Of a stretch of DNA of 64,000 nt, positions 1 through 9,659 are shown piece by piece. The notes under the pieces are model-generated. The model was given only the letters and a program-made list of their open reading frames with translations, did not search any database and was not told where the DNA came from. Made by a program: the position numbers and the translations under genes. Within the stretch, counting starts at the first letter, position 1; every line of letters starts with the position of its first letter. The DNA comes from Lunularia cruciata (lineage: Eukaryota > Streptophyta > Marchantiopsida > Lunulariales > Lunulariaceae), in the NCBI GenBank assembly GCA_948567375.1, contig OX419760.1:24304001-24368000 (forward strand). Direction: 5' to 3'.

Positions 1-900
1 TGGAATAGCGGTAATACCACAAAACCCATTGCCTACAGTCTCCCATTGGCATTGAGCTCCACCAACTACTATAATTGTGAGTCCCAAACTAGTCTAGGAC
101 CTCCCTCTCAAAAGGCATGAGAGCTTGGGAAACTCATAAGTGTGGGAAAAGTTGCTCTATGGTGTCCAACTAGGTTCACCATTGTCAGAGGTGACCTATC
201 AAAAACTACCATTGTCTAAGACTGATGTCCAACATCCAAGATATCATCAACAATGATATGGTCTAGTTGTTGAATCCCATCATAAGTACATTGTAGAACC
301 TCTATGGGTAATAGGTTTGTCCACTAAAGACAAAGATGATGAGCTTGTGATCCCACTCAAGCTGCATCTAACAACACGGTAGGTCCCATCCAAGAATGGA
401 CTTGATGTGTACTTGCCAATACTCGGGTGCAAGAATCACCCATCAAAGAGATATTCTCCAAAAGGTAACCAAGAGAATTGTACTAATGAACTTGGAGATG
501 TTGTAGCATCTGTAACATCTCCCAAAACACACCAGAATGGGGATCTTGAAGACCCAAACCTCAACTAGCATGTGTTTGCCCCTAACATGGCCATCCAAAA
601 TTGCCAAATGAATAGGCCCATGTCTCTCCAAATCATGCGCCTCTAACAAGAAAATGTCTGTTGGTAGGGTCCTCTGGTAACCCCTAACTGCTGACATCGA
701 TAATAACTCAAGATACCGATAGCCCAAGTGTGCCATATAATGTAGAGAGACTTGCCTAGAAGTCTCATCTCTCTCCACATACAAGTGCCTCTATACTCAT
801 ATACCCGCTTGTAGTCCCATAACTAGTTCAATGTTGATCCCACCAAACAACTCCAATAGACATACTCCCTTTATTGGATATTGCCAAGCAATGAGTGTGG
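1..900 (-). pseudogene. DNMT3-like cytosine-C5 DNA methyltransferase domain, copy A
   Basis: C5-methyltransferases move a methyl group from S-adenosylmethionine to cytosine in DNA. Reading right to left in broken frames: CLLELFGGINIELV (motif I, cofactor loop) near 845-880; LYVERD (motif II acidic strand) near 780; SAVRGYQRTLP then DLERHGPIHLAI near 600-700; after a one-base frameshift G-W-P-C-stop-G, with the catalytic Cys codon at 585-587 and a TAG where motif IV has Gln; LQDPHSGVFWEML; LLENISLMGD (motif VI, usual ENV); VLLDAA then SQAHHLCL (motif VIII, usual QxRxR type) near 340-370. The order I-IV-VI-VIII is canonical, so this is not a rearranged plant DRM; the GWPC context and the ENV-xLLGD stretch fit DNMT3 best. 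The C-terminus lies at or beyond the window edge. Several stops make it non-functional. Confidence 0.8.
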
Positions 901-1009
901 TATCCGGAGGTGTCAAGGTAATCCACTCTGAAAGCTCATCTTCACACTAGTCTCTTGGTGGTACAAAGGCTCCACTCCAAGCCTATTGCACCAATTGATC
1001 TATATGCTA

Positions 1010-1870
1010 CTACAACGCCTCCTTTGAACTCCACAATGGAACATCCAAGGTGGATAGAACAATCCCACTTGTACTCCAAATCTGAGTGATCTCCTCTGAT
1101 ACTAGAGTATTTTCTGCATGTGTATTTGCCTCCAATAATTCACCAGGCCAAATAACAAAACCATTGAAAGCTGAAACTGAAGCCACTATGGTCCCGAATT
1201 GTAGTGAGCCAAGATTGCCACTATTGAAGCATACTAGTAGGTGAAATACTTGTCCTTCACCAGACTGCCAACCTGGTCTATAGGAGGCTATCTCCTCCCA
1301 ATAGTCAATATTGAAACCCATGGGGTATAACATTGCTCCTCCAACTAACACATCATATGACTCAACTATGGTCACAATGGCCTAAGCTCTCACCATAGAG
1401 CTATTAGTTGGATAACCGAGCTGAATCTAAATAACAAGCTCTCTACATGTGATGAATTTTATAAAACCACCACCTAGAGATGTTTGGATCTGGAATGGAC
1501 ACCTCTTCACATCGGTCTTTTGTAACTCTAGATTGACAATTGCAGCCTTCTCCAACATAAGAGGCTATGCACCAAAGTCAAGTAAGACCCTTTGTGGTGT
1601 ATAGACCTTCCTTGAAGGTCCCACCAAACAAAAAATCCCCATGTGGTTATCCAACAAGACACTCCCAAGTGTAAACCGTGCTTGCTCAAAGGTCGGTCTA
1701 GTTAGTAACTCCTCCAATCTAGCCACTACTGCTTGCCATAAACCATTGGTCGTTGAGAAAATCCCATGCTCCTCAACCAAGTCAGATCCACTATCAAGCA
1801 CCTCTACTCTGGTAGTAGGAACCACATCATCCGTACTCTCACAAAGCATGGTAGCCAACTAAAACATTGG
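1010..1870 (-). pseudogene. Retropepsin-like aspartic protease, copy A
   Basis: Processes the gag-pol polyprotein in LTR retroelements. The active-site strand reads VLLDFGA-stop-PLML at about 1,560-1,590, where functional family members have D-T/S-G-A; Thr/Ser has become Phe and a Gln-type codon is now TAG. About 75 codons later the second hydrophobic signature reads VESYDVLVGGAMLYPMGF (near 1,320-1,370), equivalent to the YDVLLG block that closes retropepsin folds. The reading then continues as WEEIASYRPGWQSGEG, also present in copy B at 45,300. Upstream, 1,600-1,860 holds an open stretch with no recognised domain. It lies directly before the methyltransferase. Confidence 0.6.
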
Positions 1871-2559
1871 AGTTGGGTCAACTCCCAATGTACACATATC
1901 ATTGGCTGAAAATAAAGGATAGCGCATAACCAGTTGAGCCACCTCCAACATTGTGCTAGAATCTATCTGTGTAGTAATAGGTGGCTAACTAGAAGGTAGT
2001 CCATCATGCATCCCATCACCACCTACTACACTTGCATTAGAACGTATAGGAGCCATGGATATTATCTACAGTGCCTCAAAGAGTGTAAAAGATTGGGGAA
2101 GTCTGATTTGTCTACTTGCCTCTCCTCTTTGTGGGTCCAACTCCATTGATGCTCCTCTAGGCTCTGGAGCATGTATGGCACTCCTATTTATTGCGGTAGA
2201 TGCATCCACCTATGTTGCTCCGCACATGAAATCCAAGGCATCTCCATCATTTTCATATGAGGTGGAAGCCTCAGCACCCAAATCTAATCTCCTCTAAGCT
2301 ATGGCCATGCTAGCCAATCTTTGCTCCAATTGCTCAATGCAAGTAACCATGGTTGTATTAGAAGTAAGAGCAAGTAGCGCACCTCTACTAGGTGTGGATC
2401 CTCTACCACCACTCTACCACCTTGTTCCCCATGACTTGGAGCTCCTCTAGTACTTGCCATAGCAGCCCTACCACTTCGTAACTCTAGGTATAGGTCAAAG
2501 CACTAGTCACTAGTGTGAAAAATCTATGGAAATGCTCACATTGTCTCTGTATTAGTTGT

Positions 2560-3810
2560 GATGCACCAGAGATATCAAGTCCATTGCCTTGAGTGCACTT
2601 TCTCCTATGATGAGGTCCACCACAAGTCCAACAAGCAACACCACCACTCATTGGCTGCTATTGACCCAAAAATGAAGGTAAGGGTCTAACTACAGTAGGC
2701 ACTCCACTCGCTCCATAGGATCTGGGTTGTCCACCTTATCTTCTAAAACCAACATGGCTTTGGAGGAGGTAATTGCTATGGGTGGGGTCTCCCCACCAAA
2801 TCCAGATATCACCACTCTCTCCTCCACCATGTTGAGCTCAATATGCTCAACCAAACCCGACCATTGCCAAAGTAGGCAAAGGAGCCTATAACAACATAAC
2901 ATCACAAACTCTACGTTGCAACTCCTTGTCTAGTATCCCATACCAAAACTACACTACATGGGCCTCAATAACTCTCTGAGTAAAACTGATCAGCTATCTC
3001 ATGCAAGTGTATGCCTTGCATAGGTTCTCTCTAGCCTTCCATTGGAACTCTTGCAAGCTCCTCATCTTGTCAATCCGCACTCTCCAATAGTTCTGCCTCA
3101 AACATTGGAAAAACTCCACCATGGAGTTAAACTCCATTACTACACCACCTCCTGTAGTAGTACCTGCACTTGTAATGGCACTATCTCCAAGAGATCTACC
3201 AATGCTACTAGAGCTAGAACTTGTGGGTACAATCGATCTACCTCCAAAAACCAAGGCTGAAGTGCTAAAGATATAGTTTTGAGACCAATACTATCTCCAA
3301 TCTCCTCTAAGTGAGCTCTCCTAAACTCTTGGTAGCCTTCCATTGGCAGGCTCTCCAAATGCTGAAATAACCCCTTCCACGCCATGAAGGGTATAAACAA
3401 AGTCAGGTTTTGCATCTGCTGTAGATCACACCTACTATTGAACTCTTGGATGAAGTCATCCAATTCAATGGTACCCACTGCACTAGAGTAACGCTTAGGA
3501 CCTTTGGAGGCCCCATAAATCTCATCCATGTCCCACAACAACAATGCGGATACACCAAGACCACTCTCAATTGAATCAATTCTTATGTCAAACTCCGACT
3601 CAGAGATAATCTCCACTCTCATTGGGACCTAAGATAAAGGTTGATACCAAGCACCACTCCTAGTAAACCCCCTGCGTATTGCAATGTTATCTCCTCCCGA
3701 ATTCCCAAAGAACTCCATCGTGACAAAGTAACCAAGAACTGCACCCGCAATTGCAACCTTTGCAAGTACTCCACCAAGTGCAAACACCACCAACTAAATG
3801 GCATCAACTA
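2560..3810 (-). pseudogene. Retroelement gag polyprotein, copy A, with zinc knuckle
   Basis: Structural capsid-nucleocapsid protein. Conserved blocks read right to left are IELDDFIQEFNSRCDLQQMQ (about 3,400-3,480), PFMAWKGLFQHLESLPMEGY, MVEFFQCLRQNYWRVR (about 3,080-3,130), FQWKARENLCKAYTCMR (about 3,000-3,050), EHIELNMVEERVV (about 2,800-2,850), and a zinc knuckle CWTCGGPHHRRKC at 2,595-2,633. All are matched in copy B at 32,970-33,880. Spacing of the knuckle is C-X2-C-X4-H-X3-C rather than the usual X4 before the last Cys. Frames shift at least three times, so it is not translatable. The first Met cannot be fixed. Confidence 0.65.
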
Positions 3811-3895
3811 ACGTAGCTCTAACTACGACAACAACACTAGGGGAAAGGGCCACCTATAACTTGCCATCATAACATGCACTATTATGGTCTACAAG

Positions 3896-4600
3896 TGTAA
3901 TACCAATAGCGAGATAGATAATCTAGAGATAAAATTTGGTTTGGTAACATCTGGAAGGATGCTTTACATGACGTACTAAGGAGATAAGCTAGAGGTATCA
4001 CCAAAAGCGTACTTCTATTAATAGAAACTAAAACATGCTTGGAAATTTTTAAATCAATAGCTATGCATATGATCTAGAGGTGAAAATTAGGGTGATAATA
4101 TCTGGAAGGATGTTACACATGATGGAGAACATAGATCATATAGAGGTATCACCAAAAGAGCACTTTATAATAGGGAAAAAGTTAAATAGGCCTAAAAACT
4201 TCAAAGGCAATTTTGGAGGCTTGAACGGATGAATTAGGCCTCAAAAATGTGTACATTCTCCCTCCCCCCAATGAAGGAAAGGCTGGCCTTTCCCTCCCCC
4301 TTGGTTTGTCACACCAAGGGCTTTCCAACGGTACCTCACCCACATGATTCTTAGATTCCTACAAGAAGATTTCCTAAAAGATTCCCTCTAGTCAAAGCCT
4401 ATTTGACCAACTAGATGGGACTAGGACCAACATGTCACCCATCCAAGCAAGTAATCTGAGGGTGGAGCTTGCTAATAGGTCACCTATCCATGTATCTAAT
4501 CATATGGTGGAGCTTCCTTGGAGTAGATCCTCCTACTATATAATAAAGAGAAGGTGCTCCTTTGGGGCATCAAAGGATTGAGGGTAAAATTTGCATTTTT
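3896..4600 (+). repeat. LTR-like block, left copy, family C
   Basis: Starts TGTAATACCAATAGCGAG and holds two subrepeats, each running from an (A/T)ATCTAGAG motif through GGAAGGATG to ATCACCAAAAG(C/A)G. A pyrimidine-rich stretch follows, then a TATA box at 4,537-4,545. Matches 6,993-7,855 over most of its length. The right boundary is approximate because similarity ends just after GGGGCAT. Confidence 0.5.
4537..4545 (+). promoter_or_regulatory. TATA box of LTR-like block
   Basis: TATATAATA, positioned like the core promoter of an LTR; the same box recurs at 7,818-7,824 in the right copy with conserved flanking sequence downstream. Confidence 0.45.
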
Positions 4601-6992
4601 CTCTTGTATCTCTATTGAAGAGTTCTCTTGTCCTTAGAGTATTACAACAAGTCATCACTTCCTACCTCATCAGAGAGAAACACAAGTATTTGACTAGTCA
4701 TCACTCCAATCTCACTATCAAGAGCACACCAAAGCACCAACGCTCTAAATTTAGGGCACCTCACACAAACATGGTGCACAAACAGGAAGCAAAGAATGGA
4801 GGAGGTCCAATCACAAGAAGGCTAAACAAAAACCTTTTATCTCATTAATCAACACCAGAATGACTTTGTCACCATTTGGTATTTGATATAATTGGAGTGC
4901 CTATCTATTTCCTAAACTACAAGGATCATTAAGAATGGGATCAAAGTTCTTCTCGCCAAAATCTGACATAAACACTTCACAAAATTTGACATAAATTTGA
5001 CACAAATCTGATGTCAAATCATAAATCTGATATCAGATCATAAATTTGACATAAAATTTGATATGAATATCTAAAAATAGCTGATTTCCAAATCCTCTGC
5101 TAACTCTTCACTCAAGCCAAATTGGAAAGATGGGTTTCATCTAATCTCTAATTCACAAGAGTGGGTTCCCAACTCAATTTCACTTTTGGAGCTCAACTCG
5201 CACCAGATTGGTCCTATGTTCACCTCTTGAGCTGAAAATCACAACTACCATTTGAAATTGACTCTCTCTAAATTTGGCCATCACTTCCGCACACAATCAC
5301 TCCCAAGGAAATCAGAATTGTAATCAAGGTCCACCGGGCTTGGAGATACCACCACCACCTTCAATTCTTGCACCCGATTTCCCCTTGACTCTCACTTCTT
5401 TGTTGTAATTAGATTGTTTAAACAACTTGAATCACACTCAATCAGATCAATATTTGATCTATCACTCAATAATCTACCAAGAACTGGGCATTGATTATAG
5501 TCAAGCCACACCCAATCTAACTAAGAGAGTGCAAATGATGCTCACCAACTTTCTATCCACTCTAGCCAAAAACTCAAAGGCTCAACAACAAGAAGTGAGC
5601 TCTTTAGAGTTGCACTCCTAGGATATACTCCTGATTTCAACCTAGGTCTCACACCAATGGTCTTGCTGATGGCACACCCAACGGTGCAAATGGTGCAAAT
5701 GATGGTGGGCCCTATCATGTAGTTAATATCCAAAATAAAAAATATGACCGTCGGAAAGTAGTGTATGAGTAATTGACAAAATACCTCTAACTACAATCAT
5801 TGCTACTCCAATATCAGAGCAATCTAGATGCGACACTACAAATGGCGTGACAAATTATATCATCAAAACAATTGCACAAAGTAATTTTCACACAATAGGG
5901 GACCCTTATTGTTTCAAGTATAGACCCAAGAAGGTTTTTATGGGCAGAGCCTTAGGATTTATGAACTTTTTACTGGTTCCCACAAACTTTTGGTACTAAG
6001 AAATGAATGCTCCAATAAATCTAGGTAAGGATAGAGTAACGTCTTGTACAAGAGGAGGTGGTTTCAGTTTTCACTTCTAGCTTTTTATTGATGATTATTT
6101 ATGAGTATCAAGATTAGTTGAAATGGTAGAGTATAGTCAACTTTTAGTTAAGATATGTTGCCATGTGGAGGACATAGGAGAAACAATAATATATCATGCT
6201 TGTTTGTTTATATTTAAATATTTTCCCTCTCAAATGTGTGAATGTGATGACAAGAGTGTTGAGTAACAAAGACTAGACAATGCAAACCAATTGAAATTTG
6301 GTGGCTTGGTGACAAGAATGTTGAGTAACTAAAGACAAGAGGGATTGAACACTAGTGAATGATTAACCAACCATATGTAGAACAAATAAACAAGCCTCTT
6401 CTTTCACACAAACCAGATAGGCTCACAAATTTAATTTAATTGCCTAAACTCTATAGCGTCCTTGAGCATTGAGATAGAGAGTTTTGGGAGGTTTTCAAGT
6501 TCAAATTTCAATTCCACAAGTGTTGAAGTTGATGATACTCAATTCAATATTGCTCCACTTTAACCTCTTTAATTTCAATAATTACTAAAAAAATGGTAGC
6601 ATCTTTTCCAATGTCCAATGTAACCAATAAATGAGGGACTCTTGCATCAATATCCATGAGCAAAGCATGATGAAGAGCAGTTCTGGATGATTCCTTGTCA
6701 TTGTGCTCAGATATTAGATTATTTACATGATCAAGAATACCTTAGTCAGATTCACGGTGGGAACATTAAGAAACCAGGTGGGATCAGTAAGAAATGAGTG
6801 CAAAAAAGTACAGCATTTGGTTATATGGCCACCTACTTTGCATAATAACAGAAAAGGATTTCCTCTAACAATGAATGGTGACAAGCTCTACAAGAAATGG
6901 GCACACTACACAAAATCTTATAAGGGTACTAAGGATTGGAAATTCATTTACACTGGGGAGGATTTGATATGAGAGAGTTATGGGAAGGATGG
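4600..6992 (+). other. Interior of family C element, no recognisable gene
   Basis: No ORF longer than about 85 codons and no known domain. A 61-codon overlapping reading at 5,427-5,621 continues in another frame as GLADGTPNGANGANDGGPY near 5,660-5,710, possibly a relic of a proline/glycine-rich gag spacer, but this cannot be shown. An uneven TTTGACATAAA-type repeat lies at 4,965-5,060. Confidence 0.35.
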
Positions 6993-7228
6993 TGTAATAC
7001 CAATAACTAGACATATCATCTAGAGGTGAAAATTGGCTTGGTAACATCTTAAAAGATGTTATATATGATGGGCTAGGTAGATTAAATAGAGGTGTCACCA
7101 AAAGAGTACTTCTACAAATAGAGTAAGAGTTGAAAATAGCTTGAATTTGTATACCAGAAGCTAAACATATTATCTGGAGGGAAAATTTGGTTTGATAACA
7201 TCTGAAGGATGTTATGTATGATGGGCTA

Positions 7229-7531
7229 GGTAGATCAGGTAGAGGTGTCACCAAAAGGGTACTTCTACTAATAGAGTAGGAATCCTAAATAGCTTAGAAA
7301 CTTCAATCAATTTTGGAGGCCTTAATGAAAGAATTAGGTCTAAAAATGTGCAGTCCACCTCCCTCTCCCCCCCCCCCCAGGTAGATCAGGTAGAGGTGTC
7401 ACCAAAAGGGTACTTCTACTAATAGAGTAGGAATCCTAAATAGCTTAGAAACTTCAATCAATTTTGGAGGCCTTAATGAAAGAATTAGGTCTAAAAATGT
7501 GCAGTCCACCTCCCTCTCCCCCCCCCCCCCC
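7229..7531. repeat. Exact 151-bp tandem duplication
   Basis: The segment starting GGTAGATCAGGTAGAGG at 7,229 is repeated at 7,380 with period 151 and no visible difference, ending each time in a run of C. The identity contrasts with the heavy divergence of the surrounding element, so it is recent or an assembly artefact at the poly-C tract. Confidence 0.85.
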
Positions 7532-7551
7532 CCACACACACACACACACAA
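7518..7551. repeat. Poly-C tract followed by (CA)n
   Basis: About 16 consecutive C bases run into nine CA units. A shorter poly-C tract ends the first copy of the 151-bp duplication near 7,367-7,378. Confidence 0.95.
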
Positions 7552-8124
7552 AACAAAAGAAAAGCTAGCCTTCCCTCCCCCAAGGGTTTGTTTCATCTAG
7601 AGCTTTTCAATGGTACCTCCCTCATGCAATTCAAAGATTCCTACAAAAAGATTTCCTAAAGATTCCCTCTGGTCCAAGATAGTTTGACCAACCAAAAAGG
7701 ATCAGAACCAACATGTCGCCCATGCATACAACTAATCTAAGGGTAGAGCTTGTTGACATGTCACCAATCCATATATCTGATCCAAGGGTGAGCTTCCTTC
7801 AAGAGAGTCCCCTTTGCTATATAATCCAGTCAAGGTGCTTCTTTGGGGCATAGATTCCATTCCCCTTAAATTTTCTATACCAAGTATAGAAGAACTCCAT
7901 GAATATTCAGTGTTAAATGAGTTCAAGGAAGTTTTGGGAGTACTTAACCACTCAAACCAGATTCCTGTCCATGCTTAACTAGAGCACATGAGGAGTATAA
8001 AGGAGGAGAAGAGAATCACTATCCTCATTATCCAGGTGGAGTATCAAGAGCATGAGGACCAGAAGCACAAGAGGAGGAGCATCCCTTTAGAAAAGTTCAA
8101 GAGCTGCCAAAAGTACAAGTACAA

Positions 8125-8610
8125 GTGGAAAGAAGTGAAGTTTTAGAAGAGGAAGCTAGAGGCACGTGGAAGGAGACCAAAGAAGCATCCAAGGAGAATG
8201 AGTACATTGCACTTTCAAAGAAGAACATCCAAGTTTTGAAGGAGAAGGAAGAATCAAGGAAGAGGAAGCACATTCTTAAAACTACTAAGATCACTCATGC
8301 AATTGCAACTTTGTATGAGGATTTAGTTAGTCATAGCAGATTGAAGAATGAGTCTCTTGAAGCTAGAGAAAGGTGTAAGATAGCTGAGATTGAAGTATCA
8401 AAATCCACAAAGATTGAAAAGTATTCTAGGAAAGTTGAGGAAATGCAATCAAAGATAGAGAACCTTAGAATTGAAGAGAGAAATGCAAAATCTAAGAGAG
8501 TCTACTTAGTGATCCTAGAATTAGCAAGAGCAAGAAAAACACATGATGAAATCAAGAGTATTATTAAAACACTCTCTAAAATAGATTCTTATCCACCACC
8601 AGGTGGGTAG
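8125..8610 (+). CDS. Hypothetical coiled-coil protein, 161 residues
   Basis: Not recognised. The ORF is intact and strongly charged (Lys/Glu/Arg), with long stretches free of Pro and Gly that should form an alpha-helical coiled coil from about residue 5 to 150; it ends PPPGG. No signal peptide, membrane segment or catalytic motif is visible. The start Met is the first in frame but upstream sequence (8,040-8,124) is similarly charged in another frame (EYQEHEDQKHKRRS), so the present ORF may be the tail of a longer protein broken by a frameshift. It lies just downstream of the family C right LTR on the same strand and could be a retroelement product. It might also be a chance survivor in A-rich sequence, but 161 codons without a stop in AT-rich DNA argues for real coding origin. 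Confidence 0.4.
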   Translation: MERSEVLEEEARGTWKETKEASKENEYIALSKKNIQVLKEKEESRKRKHILKTTKITHAIATLYEDLVSHSRLKNESLEARERCKIAEIEVSKSTKIEKYSRKVEEMQSKIENLRIEERNAKSKRVYLVILELARARKTHDEIKSIIKTLSKIDSYPPPGG

Positions 8611-9659
8611 GACACACTTGGTGTGCCAAGCTATAGTTATATTATTGACACTAAATTTCCTATGCGTGATTACACACCTTGTGCTAGTGGGAATGACAAC
8701 AAGGACAATGAGTAGGAACAAAGAGAGTTATAAAAGTTGGAAATATGACTTTAGAAGGAAGATTAGCTTAGAGATCAGGAATGTATACAATTCCATGGAC
8801 CAAATTTATGTAAACCTTCTATTTTACAAATCCCACTCTATGTACTCTATGTACATTGTGTACTTTTTATTTTGTGCATTATGCAAAACAACAAAGAACC
8901 ACTATAAATTGAGGAGTTGTTAAACGGACAAGACTAGAAATGAGAAGTCCAAACCTACAAAAATGTCTATAGGTTTGCATGCTTTTGAGGTTTGTGCAGA
9001 AAAAGTGCACAAACCAACAATGCAAATTGTATGGTTTGCACAAGGCCGTGCAAACCATATGGTTCCAGGTTGTGCAATCCAGGTTTATGGAGCCTACTCT
9101 GGTGGCTATTTTTCTGCATGTTTGTTTAACAATGCTATTCATGCTTACCTGCCAAGTTTTTGGTTTGCACTAACTCCTTCTGTTGTATTGTATTGTATAA
9201 CATGGTTTGGTTTTGCTTGTATTGTTCCATTGTGTTAATTTGGTTTTGCTGAAGTTTTTGTCACATGAGGCTTGGGATTTATAAAGCATATAAAAAGAGT
9301 TGGTTGCTCACTACTAATGATTAATATAGATCATATAGATGATAGCAAGGCAATAAAAATACAATAGCAAGGAAATCACCAAAATAACTTCACGATCATG
9401 AATGTAAAGTGGAAATATATCCAAGGTGGATTTTAGTGAAGGACATTATATGTATGAAAAGAGGTGCTTCATGTTGCACTAGTGCATCATGAAATATGGA
9501 TTAATGAAATATGTTGCACTAGTGCATCATGAAATAAAATATGGATTGTATAAAAAAAGGCCATAACACCACATCCATCTCCTCTCATATGCATGCATTT
9601 TTGACTCATAGAAGCATCTTCCAAACAAATCATAAGGGTCCAAGCTATAATCTTTAAAT
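8611..9659. other. No gene; cluster of TGCACAAACC-type motifs
   Basis: Between 8,975 and 9,170 the words GTTTGCAC, GCACAAACC and TGCAAACC recur many times on both strands. The same vocabulary appears at 12,320-12,420. Open readings here (up to 91 codons) are composed of these repeats and are not credible genes. A 40-bp direct duplication is at 9,471-9,550. Confidence 0.5.
9471..9550. repeat. 40-bp tandem duplication
   Basis: ATGTTGCACTAGTGCATCAT begins at 9,471 and again at 9,511; the unit is 40 bp. Each unit contains the palindrome TGCACTAGTGCA. Confidence 0.85.

Larger units (their letters stand above)
1..3895 (-). mobile_element. LTR-type retroelement carrying a DNA methyltransferase, copy A (partial)
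   Basis: Decayed element read right to left: gag (about 3,810 to 2,560), a poorly conserved linker (2,560 to 1,870), an aspartic protease (1,870 to 1,010), then a cytosine-C5 methyltransferase (900 to 1) that continues past the left edge. The same order, with recognisably the same protein blocks, occurs on the other strand at 32,821-47,040, which makes the two a family. The right limit is set where an LTR-like block of another element begins (TGTAATACCAATA at 3,896). Stops and frameshifts in every domain show it is inactive. No LTR or reverse transcriptase belonging to it is visible here; either could lie outside the window. Confidence 0.75.
3896..7855 (+). mobile_element. LTR-bounded element without recognisable pol (family C)
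   Basis: Two related blocks in the same orientation begin TGTAATACCAATA (3,896 and 6,993) and end with a TATA box followed by a GGTGCT(C/T)CTTTGGGGCAT motif (near 4,550 and 7,840). They look like the two LTRs of one element about 4 kb long. The roughly 2.4 kb between them has only short broken readings. One near 4,780-4,830 (GGGPITRRLNKNLLSH) resembles the start of plant gypsy gag proteins, but no capsid, zinc knuckle or pol domain follows. It is best read as a non-autonomous or gutted LTR element. The left edge abuts the 5' side of methyltransferase element A, so it may have inserted there. Confidence 0.45.
6993..7855 (+). repeat. LTR-like block, right copy, family C
   Basis: Starts TGTAATACCAATAACTAG. 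It is longer than the left copy because it contains an extra subrepeat and an exact 151-bp duplication (7,229-7,531). A TATA box lies at 7,818-7,824. Similarity with the left copy is lost after about 7,855. Confidence 0.5.

Noticed and set aside
1320-1370. YDVLVGGA first read as methyltransferase motif IV (DVLVGGPPCQ-like)
   Set aside because: No Pro-Cys follows, and it lies before motif I; its position after the LDxGA strand fits the closing block of a retropepsin.
8963-9238. 91-codon plus-strand reading rich in Trp, Cys and Phe
   Set aside because: Made of the TGCACAAACC-type repeats; no homologous block or domain.
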